A stretch of 12,406 nt of DNA from the NCBI GenBank assembly GCA_948815685.1, contig CAQJOC010000026.1, forward strand, positions 1-12,406. Reading direction: 5' to 3'. Numbering within the stretch: position 1 is the stretch's first letter; every line of letters starts with the position of its first letter. The notes beneath the pieces were generated by a model. It had not been told where the DNA came from and ran no database searches. It worked only from the letters and a program-made list of their open reading frames with translations. The translations under genes were made by a program, and so were the position numbers. Source of the DNA: an uncultured Eubacteriales bacterium (GTDB taxonomy: Bacteria; Bacillota; Clostridia; Oscillospirales; Acutalibacteraceae). Positions 5,781 to 12,406 of this stretch are shown here, in pieces.

Positions 5781-7157
5781 ATGAAAAGTCATACTCTGAA
5801 TTTAGACAATATAAAAAACATACACATGATAGGAATCGGTGGGTCGGGTATGTTTTCAATAACAAAAGTTCTTATTGAAAAAGGATTTAAGATTACAGGG
5901 TCTGATTCATGTGAATCCGAAACAACGGAAAAGGTACGTAATCTGGGAATAAAATTATTTATTGGACACAGTGCCGACAACATAGGCACTCCTGATTTGG
6001 TAGTTTTTTCAGCTGCAATAAAAAAAGAAAATCCCGAAATTCAAGAAGCTCAAAAAAAAGGTATTCCTTGTATTGAACGGAGCGTTATGCTGGGACTTAT
6101 AGCCAATAAATATAAAAATTCCATTGCAGTATCCGGAACACATGGCAAAACCAGCACCACTTCAATCATAACACATATTCTTCTTGATGCCGAAAAAGAC
6201 CCTACGGCAATAATCGGAGGTACACTTCCAAGAATAAACGGAAACAGCTGTACAGGGAATTCCGACATTATTGTCTGTGAAGCTTGTGAATATGTAGACA
6301 GTTTTCTTGAACTTTCCCCCAAAATTTCCGTAATCTTAAATGTTGATGCTGACCATCTTGACTATTTTAAGGATATTCAAGGTGTAAAAAGATCTTTTTC
6401 CGAATTTATAAAACTTACCAAAGATTTAGCCGTTATAAATGGTGATGATGAAAATGCAGTTGCAATTTCATCTGAGGGAAATTGCCGAAAAATATTTTAC
6501 GGATTATCTGAAAAAAATGATTATTATGCTAAAAACATCGACTTTAATGAATACAGATGCCCGAATTTTGATATATTTCATAAGCAAACGAAAATTATGA
6601 GGGTAGACCTTAATATTCCCGGAACCCATAATATTTATAATGCACTTGCGGCAATAATTGTATGCTTAGAATTAGGTGTTTCTTCTGACCAAATTACCAC
6701 ATCAATAAGAAATTTTAAGGGAGCTCATAGAAGATTTGAAATATTGGGAAAAGTGAATGAAATCACGATAGCTGATGATTTTGCTCATCATCCTACCGAA
6801 ATAAAAGCTACGCTTTCGGCAGCAAAAGGAATGAATTTTAAAAAAGTTCTTGTTGTTTTTCAGCCACATACGTTTTCCAGGACTTATGCATTTTTAAATG
6901 AATTTGCCGAAAGTCTTTCCATTGCGGACAAGGTTATCCTGACTGACATTCTTCCCGTGAGAGAAACAAACACATTTAATATTTATTCGGAAGATTTAGG
7001 TGAAAAAATAAACGGAAGTATTTGTGTAAAGACATTTTCGGAAGCCGCCGACGCCGTTTCCCGTGAAGCAAAGCCCGGAGATTTGATTTTGACTATGGGC
7101 GGAGGTAATATTTATCAGTGTGCAAGCATGATAATTTCGAATTTGGAAAACGTATAA
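5781..7157 (+). CDS. murC: UDP-N-acetylmuramate--L-alanine ligase
   Basis: MurC is the cytoplasmic ATP-dependent ligase that adds L-alanine to UDP-MurNAc, the first amino acid of the peptidoglycan stem. Numbered from 5781, the 458 residues contain the N-terminal dinucleotide-like loop GIGGSGM (18-24), the ATP loop GTHGKTSTT (119-127), EACEYVDSF (167-175), NVDADHLDYF (187-196), the C-terminal GTHNIYNALA (281-290), ADDFAHHPTE (331-340), QPHTFSRT (361-368) and MGGGNIYQ (439-446). These signatures and the length are typical for the family. A GTG at 5769 directly after the previous stop would add four residues. I prefer the ATG at 5781 because AAGTGA sits 8 bases upstream and homologues have a leader of about this length; the choice is uncertain. 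It is co-directional and nearly contiguous with its neighbours, so it is probably co-transcribed with the ASCH gene and murD. Confidence 0.95.
   Translation: MKSHTLNLDNIKNIHMIGIGGSGMFSITKVLIEKGFKITGSDSCESETTEKVRNLGIKLFIGHSADNIGTPDLVVFSAAIKKENPEIQEAQKKGIPCIERSVMLGLIANKYKNSIAVSGTHGKTSTTSIITHILLDAEKDPTAIIGGTLPRINGNSCTGNSDIIVCEACEYVDSFLELSPKISVILNVDADHLDYFKDIQGVKRSFSEFIKLTKDLAVINGDDENAVAISSEGNCRKIFYGLSEKNDYYAKNIDFNEYRCPNFDIFHKQTKIMRVDLNIPGTHNIYNALAAIIVCLELGVSSDQITTSIRNFKGAHRRFEILGKVNEITIADDFAHHPTEIKATLSAAKGMNFKKVLVVFQPHTFSRTYAFLNEFAESLSIADKVILTDILPVRETNTFNIYSEDLGEKINGSICVKTFSEAADAVSREAKPGDLILTMGGGNIYQCASMIISNLENV
7101..7106 (+). promoter_or_regulatory. Internal ribosome binding site within murC for the ASCH gene
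   Basis: GGAGGT lies 11 bases before the GTG at 7118. It is formed by the codons for the conserved glycines of the MurC MGGGN motif, so it may be a by-product of coding. It is nevertheless the only good ribosome site near the ASCH gene. Confidence 0.4.
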
Positions 7158-7573
7158 AGAGCAACACTGAAAAGATACATAAACTAAGTATAATAAACAA
7201 TTCAAAGATGCCATTTTTGCAATGTATCCGTTTAGGTATAAAAAAGGCGGAATGCCGTGTGGTTTCTCCTTATATAAAAAAATTTAAAATAGGAGAGAAC
7301 TTACTGCTTCAAAGTAAAAGGGAATTTGCATTATGTAGGATTGGTTATCTGAATTTTTATAAAAATTTTGAAACAATGATTTCGGATGAAGGTGTATATA
7401 ATCTTATTCCTTTTGCGAAAGATGAAAAAGATGCCTTGCAAATTTATAAAGGATTTCCCGGGGCAAGCAGAGTCACAATTAATGGGTGCTGTGCAATTGG
7501 AGTAAAATGGTTAGAAGGAGTTCTGGAAGCAGTCAGTGTGGAAAAATTTTTAAGAGGAGACTTAATCAAATGA
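7118..7573 (+). CDS. ASCH-domain (PUA-like) protein
   Basis: The frame resembles ASCH-domain proteins, a PUA-like beta-barrel family thought to bind RNA or nucleotides; E. coli YqfB in the wider family is an N4-acetylcytidine amidohydrolase. Visible signatures are GIKKAECR (GxKxxExR, the family hallmark; residues 10-17 when counted from the ATG at 7208), then KKFKIGENLLLQ (the usual K..vGD.i.f strand), YKNFETMISDEGVYNLIPFA (the usual sFeemL segment), a helix KDEKDALQIYKGF, and a last strand CCAIGVKWLE. With the GTG at 7118 it overlaps murC by 40 bases and has 151 residues. The ATG at 7208 would give 121 residues but has no ribosome site and would cut the upstream HKLSII strand that homologues seem to have. 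The last base pairs overlap murD as ATGA, so translation is probably coupled. Substrate and role are unknown. Confidence 0.75.
   Translation: MCKHDNFEFGKRIKSNTEKIHKLSIINNSKMPFLQCIRLGIKKAECRVVSPYIKKFKIGENLLLQSKREFALCRIGYLNFYKNFETMISDEGVYNLIPFAKDEKDALQIYKGFPGASRVTINGCCAIGVKWLEGVLEAVSVEKFLRGDLIK
7553..7560 (+). promoter_or_regulatory. Ribosome binding site that decides the murD start
   Basis: AGAGGAGA lies about 9 bases before the ATG at 7570, inside the 3' end of the ASCH gene. It supports 7570 rather than the upstream in-frame ATG at 7486, which would add 28 residues unlike MurD. Confidence 0.7.
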
Positions 7574-8982
7574 ACAATTTATGTGAGCAGAGACTCATAT
7601 CAAAATTTAAAGATAAGAGAGTTATGATATTTGGGCTCGGGAAAAGTAATGAATATTTAATCAAAACATTATGTGAAGCTAATATTAAACTTATTTTATG
7701 TGATACAAAAAACGAGTCACAGCTTCCTCTGAAAACTTTAGAATATATTAAGTCTAAAAGAATAGAATCTCGTCTTGGTCCTATATGCACTGAAAAATTA
7801 GACTGTGATATTCTTATTCGCACTCCCGGAATGAGTTTTTTTTCTGATTTTATAATCCGTGCCCGAAAAGCCGGAATTGTTGTTACGTCGGAAATGGAGA
7901 TATTTTTTGACCTTTGTCGGTGTCAGATAATAGGAATAACCGGAAGTGACGGAAAATCAACAGTAACCACAATAATTTATGAAATTTTAAAAAATAGTGG
8001 CAAACGAGTTTTTAAAGGTGGTAACCTCGGAGAACCTTTGCTTTCCAGAGTTAACGAGATGGAACCGGAAGACATCGCAGTTGTGGAACTTTCAAGTTTT
8101 CAGCTTATGTCCATGAGAAAAAGTCCTAATATTGCAGTTATTACAAATATTTCTCCGAATCATTTGGATGTACATAAAGATATGGAAGAATACATAGATT
8201 CGAAAAAAAATATATTTCTCCATCAAAATGCCTTTGGAAAAACAGTTTTAAATTACGATAATCCATATACCAAAAAATTTGCAGAAGAAACCAGGGGAAA
8301 AACAGTTTTTTTCAGTCGAACGAAAGAACTTGAAAATGGAGTATGGGTAAAACCTAACGGGGATATTGTTATTTCCGAGAACCTAAAAACGTCTGTAATT
8401 TTAAACAAGAAAGACATAAAACTTTTAGGAAACCATAATTTAGAAAATTATTTATCGGCAATTTCCGCAGTTTGGGGAATAGCCAGTTCGGATGGTATAA
8501 TAAAGACAGCTAAAGAGTTTGATGGTATAGAACACCGAATGGAAAAGGTCAGAACTGTAAACGGTGTGACGTATTATAACGATTCAATCGCGACTAGTCC
8601 GACAAGAGTAATATCAGGCTGTCTTTCTTTGTTTAGTGAAAAGATTATTTTAATTTGCGGAGGATATGATAAAAACATACCTTTTGATGAACTGGGTGAC
8701 GTCATAAATAAAAAAGTAAAAACTTTAATACTTATGGGACAAACAGCGGATAAAATAGAAAACAGTGTAAAAAAATCCTCTTTTTATTCGGCTGAAAAAT
8801 TGAAAATTTTTAAAGTAATGAATATGGAAGAAGCAATCAATATTTCTTCATCTAATTCTTATCTTAATGATATTGTAGCGTTGTCTCCCGCATGTGCTGC
8901 TTTTGGTATGTACAAAAATTTTGAAGAAAGGGGAATACATTTTAAGAAAATTGTAAATGAATTAAAGCAAAAAAATAACTGA
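7570..8982 (+). CDS. murD: UDP-N-acetylmuramoyl-L-alanine--D-glutamate ligase
   Basis: MurD adds D-glutamate to UDP-MurNAc-L-Ala, the step after MurC, in the cytoplasm. The 470-residue protein has the three Mur-ligase domains: an N-terminal Rossmann-like loop VMIFGLGKSN (18-27), the central ATP loop GITGSDGKST (122-131), ELSSFQLM (173-180), NISPNHLDVH (193-202) and a Lys-Lys pair at 212-213, where the carbamylated lysine is expected. The C-terminal part holds LLGNHNLENYLSA, NDSIATSPTR, CGGYDKNI and LSPACAAFGMYKNFEERG. The DSIATSPTR form, rather than DSKATN, is what I recall from clostridial MurD. The ATG at 7570 overlaps the ASCH stop by four bases (ATGA) and has a good ribosome site. No intrinsic terminator is evident after the gene. 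Confidence 0.95.
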   Translation: MNNLCEQRLISKFKDKRVMIFGLGKSNEYLIKTLCEANIKLILCDTKNESQLPLKTLEYIKSKRIESRLGPICTEKLDCDILIRTPGMSFFSDFIIRARKAGIVVTSEMEIFFDLCRCQIIGITGSDGKSTVTTIIYEILKNSGKRVFKGGNLGEPLLSRVNEMEPEDIAVVELSSFQLMSMRKSPNIAVITNISPNHLDVHKDMEEYIDSKKNIFLHQNAFGKTVLNYDNPYTKKFAEETRGKTVFFSRTKELENGVWVKPNGDIVISENLKTSVILNKKDIKLLGNHNLENYLSAISAVWGIASSDGIIKTAKEFDGIEHRMEKVRTVNGVTYYNDSIATSPTRVISGCLSLFSEKIILICGGYDKNIPFDELGDVINKKVKTLILMGQTADKIENSVKKSSFYSAEKLKIFKVMNMEEAINISSSNSYLNDIVALSPACAAFGMYKNFEERGIHFKKIVNELKQKNN

Positions 8983-9184
8983 GCGTTTTTACTTTGCCTT
9001 ATTTTGTCTTACCTTATAAATTTATTTATGTTTATAGACGATAAATCCAGAAAATCAGACCATTTATATATTTTTTTATATTTTTATCAGTATGTTTAAA
9101 CTCAGATTTATACAATTTCGATTTTATTTTTTATTGAGGATTCTCGATTATTTTATAATTAAACAAAAAGAGAGATGAAAATAT

Positions 9185-10018
9185 ATGTCTATTTTTCATA
9201 GTGAAGTTATGAATTTAAACATAGTTTCCGCTGTGGCTTATCTTACATTTAAAAAGTTTGAAAAATATGATTTTTTGAACCATGCTTTTTCTACACGATT
9301 AGGGGGAGTAAGTGTCGGACATTTTCGTTCAATGAATTTGAGTTTTAAAACGGAAGATAGAAAGGAAAATATTCAAGAAAATCAAAAATTGTTTTGTGAA
9401 GCAGCGGGATTTAATGAAAACAGCTTAGTTAAACCTATTATGATTCATGGAAATAAGATTGGCGTAGCAAAAGCAGTTAATAGGGGTTCAGGGGATAAAA
9501 AATTGTCAGACTTCCCTGATACGGATGGCCTTATTACTAATGAACCGGGTGTGACAATAGTTACCTCTCACGCAGATTGTCCATCTATTTTTATGTTAGA
9601 TCCCAGAAAAAGAGCGATAGGTCTTGTTCATGCAGGCTGGAGAGGAACCGTACGGAAAATTGCCCAAAAGGCAGTAAATATGCTTTCAAATGAGTTTGGA
9701 TGTGACCCAGAGGAGATAATGTGTTGCATAGGCCCATCTATATGTTCAGACTGTTTTGTTGTTAAAAAAGATGTTGTAGAAGAATTTTGGAAGCTGGATT
9801 TTTCAGATATAGGTAAGGTAGTTTTAAATAAGAAAGGGAATTTTCATATTAATTTATATGAAGCGAATAAACAAATTTTATTAAAATCCGGAATAAAAGA
9901 AGAAAATATTATTACTTCTGATGTTTGTACAATGTGTAATAAAGGTCTATTATTTTCCCACAGAGCCAGCGGTGAAAAGCGAGGAGGGATGCTTGCGATG
10001 ATGAGTCTTAGGGGATAG
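9185..10018 (+). CDS. pgeF: Peptidoglycan editing factor PgeF (YfiH family, laccase-like domain)
   Basis: The family was long called polyphenol oxidase or laccase-domain protein. In E. coli, YfiH/PgeF is a metal-dependent amidase that removes L-serine wrongly joined to UDP-MurNAc in place of L-alanine. The 277-residue product has normal length and the expected motifs: NHAFSTRLGGVS (32-43), MIHGN (86-90, H88), TSHADCPS (127-134, C132), IGLVHAGWRGT (145-155, H149) and CIGPSICSDCF (181-191). H88, C132 and H149 are the usual metal ligands. AGAGAG lies about 10 bases before the ATG at 9185; an in-frame ATG at 9209 is a possible alternative. A TATAAT at 9154-9159 upstream lacks a good -35, so its promoter is unsettled. 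Position after murC-murD fits a role in correcting MurC errors. Confidence 0.9.
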   Translation: MSIFHSEVMNLNIVSAVAYLTFKKFEKYDFLNHAFSTRLGGVSVGHFRSMNLSFKTEDRKENIQENQKLFCEAAGFNENSLVKPIMIHGNKIGVAKAVNRGSGDKKLSDFPDTDGLITNEPGVTIVTSHADCPSIFMLDPRKRAIGLVHAGWRGTVRKIAQKAVNMLSNEFGCDPEEIMCCIGPSICSDCFVVKKDVVEEFWKLDFSDIGKVVLNKKGNFHINLYEANKQILLKSGIKEENIITSDVCTMCNKGLLFSHRASGEKRGGMLAMMSLRG

Positions 10019-10143
10019 TAAAATAAGCTTAAAATAAATATAATAAAAATTGAGAAAAAAGTCAGACACCTTAATCTCTGTTTAATTTTTTAACATTAAA
10101 TATATTTGGGAAATATTATATTATAAAGGAATGATATATAAAT

Positions 10144-12406
10144 ATGGAAAATGAAACACAAAATATTAATAAAAATGTGTCAGAAAACAAAACAGGCTAT
10201 GATTTTAAAGACATCGAAAAGAAATGGCAGAAAATTTGGGTAGAAAAAAAGATATTTTCGGCAAAAAATGACTTTTCAAAACCGAAATTTTATGCTTTAG
10301 TCGAATTTCCTTATCCTTCGGGACAAGGTTTACATGTGGGACATCCCAGAAGCTATGTAGCTTTGGACATTGTTTCAAGAAAAAAAAGGCTTCAGGGATA
10401 TAATGTCTTATATCCTATGGGATGGGATGCTTTTGGACTTCCGACGGAAAATTTCGCAATAAAAAACAAGGTAAAACCGGGGATTGTCACAAAAAATAAT
10501 ATAAAAAGATTTAAAAATCAATTAATATCATTAGGTTTATCTTTTGATTGGGAACGTGAAATCAATACAACCGACCCCGAATATTATAAATGGACACAGT
10601 GGATATTTTTACAGCTTTATAAAAAGGGACTTGCCTATAAAAGCGAGACTATGGTTAATTGGTGTACTTCATGTAAATGTGTTTTGGCAAATGAAGAAGT
10701 TGTAAACGGGAAATGTGAGCGTTGTTCGAGCGATGTCATACATAAGAAAAAATCCCAATGGCTCCTTAAAATAACTCAGTATGCACAACGACTGATAGAT
10801 GATTTGGATTTAGTGGACTATCCGTCTCGTGTTAAAGCCTTGCAGAAAAATTGGATAGGAAAATCGGTTGGTGCCGAGATTGATTTTGAAACAAATCAAA
10901 AAGATATACTTCGGATTTTTACAACCCGTCCGGACACAATTTTTGGCGTATCGTATATGGTTATATCTCCGGAACATCCTTTTTTGGAAAAATGGAGAAA
11001 TAATATTAAAAATATCAGTGAAATAGATGAATATGTTACTGCTTCAAGTAAAAAATCAGAATTAGAAAGAACAGATTTGGCTAAAGAAAAAACGGGAATA
11101 AAAATCGATGGAGTTTATGCAATACATCCGTTCACAGGCGAAAATATACCTATTTTTATATCCGATTATGTATTAATGTCATATGGGACAGGGGCAATTA
11201 TGGCTGTTCCGGGACACGATGAACGAGATTGGGAATTTGCAGCAAAATATAAATTACCCATAAAAGAGGTTATAAAAGGCGGAGATGTTAAAAAAGAAGC
11301 ATATACAGATACTTTAGACGGAATTTTGATAAATTCGGACTTTTTAGATGGTCTAACTGTTGAAAATGCAAAAAAAATGATTATATCTAAGCTTGAGAAA
11401 GAAAGAAAAGGCAATGAAAAAGTAAATTATAAGCTAAGAGACTGGATTTTTTCGCGTCAAAGATATTGGGGAGAACCTATTCCCATAATTGAATGCGAAA
11501 AATGTGGGTATGTTCCCGTAAGCGAAGATGAACTTCCGGTTGAGCTCCCTGACATTGAATATTATGAGCCGACAGACAACGGGGAATCCCCGCTTACCGA
11601 GGTTAAAGAGTGGGTAAATGTAAAATGCCCCAAATGTGGAAAAGATGCTAAACGAGAAACTGATACAATGCCACAATGGGCAGGGTCATCATGGTATTTT
11701 CTGAGGTACCTTGATAATTGTAATAATAATTGTCTTGCAGACAAAAAAGCACTTGACTATTGGCTTCCCGTAGATTGGTATAATGGAGGTATGGAACATA
11801 CAACGCTTCACTTACTTTACAGCAGATTTTGGTATAAATTCCTTTATGATATCGGGGTAGTACCGACAAAAGAGCCTTATGCTAAACGAACAAGTCACGG
11901 TATGATACTTGGAGAAAACGGAGAAAAAATGAGTAAATCCAGAGGCAATGTGGTAAATCCAGATGAAATAGTTGATAAATATGGTGCGGATACCATGAGA
12001 CTTTATGAAATGTTTATAGGCGATTTTGAAAAATCTGCACCATGGAGTTCGGAAGGCATTAAGGGATGCAAAAGATTTTTAGACAGATTTTGGGGACTTA
12101 GCAGTATTTTATCTGATGGAAACGGAATAAGAAAAGAATTAGAATCTTCATTTAACAAAACTATTAAAAAAGTAACGGAAGATATCGAAACTCTTAAATT
12201 TAATACAGCTATTGCAGCGATGATGTCTCTTATAAATGAGATTTATGATTCCGGTAAAATCAACAGAGAGGAACTTAAAATATTTGCAGTTATCTTAAAT
12301 CCATTTGCACCGCATATAACAGAGGAAATCTGGAATTTTTGCGGTCTGGGCAAAGGAATGATTGCCGAGGAGAAATGGCCCGAATTTGATGAAAGTAAGT
12401 GTGTCG
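10144..12406 (+). CDS. leuS: Leucyl-tRNA synthetase, 3' end cut by window edge
   Basis: The enzyme charges tRNA-Leu with leucine using ATP in the cytoplasm and edits mischarged products. The frame is open for 754 residues to the edge; bacterial LeuRS is usually about 800-870, so roughly the last 50-100 residues are missing. Motifs in order are PYPSGQGLHVGHPRSY (56-71) with the HIGH-type HVGH, the zinc cluster CTSC...CERC (174-194), the editing domain with TTRPDTIFG (260-268) and VPGHDERD (355-362), a second CxxC pair near 451 and 495, GSSWYFLRY (514-522), and the KMSKS loop (595-599). The anticodon-binding helices begin after about 640. AAAGGA lies 13 bases before the ATG at 10144, rather far. 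The 125-base gap after pgeF shows no T-box leader, terminator or certain promoter. Confidence 0.96.
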   Translation, partial: MENETQNINKNVSENKTGYDFKDIEKKWQKIWVEKKIFSAKNDFSKPKFYALVEFPYPSGQGLHVGHPRSYVALDIVSRKKRLQGYNVLYPMGWDAFGLPTENFAIKNKVKPGIVTKNNIKRFKNQLISLGLSFDWEREINTTDPEYYKWTQWIFLQLYKKGLAYKSETMVNWCTSCKCVLANEEVVNGKCERCSSDVIHKKKSQWLLKITQYAQRLIDDLDLVDYPSRVKALQKNWIGKSVGAEIDFETNQKDILRIFTTRPDTIFGVSYMVISPEHPFLEKWRNNIKNISEIDEYVTASSKKSELERTDLAKEKTGIKIDGVYAIHPFTGENIPIFISDYVLMSYGTGAIMAVPGHDERDWEFAAKYKLPIKEVIKGGDVKKEAYTDTLDGILINSDFLDGLTVENAKKMIISKLEKERKGNEKVNYKLRDWIFSRQRYWGEPIPIIECEKCGYVPVSEDELPVELPDIEYYEPTDNGESPLTEVKEWVNVKCPKCGKDAKRETDTMPQWAGSSWYFLRYLDNCNNNCLADKKALDYWLPVDWYNGGMEHTTLHLLYSRFWYKFLYDIGVVPTKEPYAKRTSHGMILGENGEKMSKSRGNVVNPDEIVDKYGADTMRLYEMFIGDFEKSAPWSSEGIKGCKRFLDRFWGLSSILSDGNGIRKELESSFNKTIKKVTEDIETLKFNTAIAAMMSLINEIYDSGKINREELKIFAVILNPFAPHITEEIWNFCGLGKGMIAEEKWPEFDESKCV

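Noticed and set aside
7486..7569. In-frame ATG at 7486 as murD start
   Set aside because: It adds 28 residues unlike MurD and sits inside the ASCH gene; the ATG at 7570 has a good ribosome site and ATGA overlap.
10090..10119. TTAACA and TATTAT as a leuS promoter
   Set aside because: The spacing is 18 and the hexamers fair, but transcription would start at about 10126, inside the leuS ribosome site, so it is unlikely to be used.
10019..10143. Possible T-box leader for leuS
   Set aside because: Many Firmicute leuS genes have a T-box, but this gap is only 125 bases and shows no AGGGTGGnACCGCG-like sequence, specifier stem or terminator.
1..12406. CRISPR array, tRNA or rRNA genes, or a new defence system
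   Set aside because: No regularly spaced repeats, RNA-gene signatures or defence-type domains were seen on either strand.

Overview
The window is an AT-rich stretch of bacterial chromosome carrying mostly core genes. The peptidoglycan-precursor genes show a walled organism. The purine-rich Shine-Dalgarno sequences, the low GC, the compact SpoIIIE/FtsK and the clostridial look of MurD (DSIATSPTR) and the ASCH protein all suggest a low-GC Firmicute, most likely a clostridium. This placement is an inference; no rRNA or other direct marker lies in the window.

Layout. Positions 1-392 hold the 5' part of an IS1-family insertion sequence on the minus strand, cut by the window edge, with a candidate terminal end near 392 and a hairpin over the transposase ribosome binding site. 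After a 333-base AT-rich gap comes rnhA (RNase HI, plus strand, TTG start). It converges on an ftsK/spoIIIE-type DNA translocase on the minus strand. Upstream of ftsK on the same strand is uppP (undecaprenyl-diphosphatase). A divergent intergenic region (4769-5138) follows, with one good sigma-A-like promoter facing each way and a cluster of ATAGC/GCTAT motifs between them.

Plus strand from 5139: a membrane protein of unknown function with two hydrophobic segments and a charged linker, then murC, a small ASCH-domain protein, and murD. These four are packed tightly: 12 bases between the first two, then overlaps of 40 and 4 bases. They look like one transcription unit. pgeF (peptidoglycan editing factor, YfiH family) follows after about 200 bases, then leuS (leucyl-tRNA synthetase), which runs off the right edge.

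How the genes fit together. MurC adds L-Ala and MurD adds D-Glu to UDP-MurNAc in the cytoplasm. UppP recycles the undecaprenyl carrier that moves the finished precursor across the membrane. PgeF, as described in E. coli, removes L-Ser wrongly placed at the L-Ala position, that is, errors of the MurC step. The window is therefore largely a cell-wall precursor module with two unexplained members: the membrane protein just before murC and the ASCH protein between murC and murD. No CRISPR array, tRNA, rRNA, T-box or clear intrinsic terminator was found. I see no obviously new multi-gene system; the best leads are the ASCH gene locked between murC and murD, the unknown membrane protein, the motif cluster in the divergent promoter region, and the hairpin on the insertion sequence.
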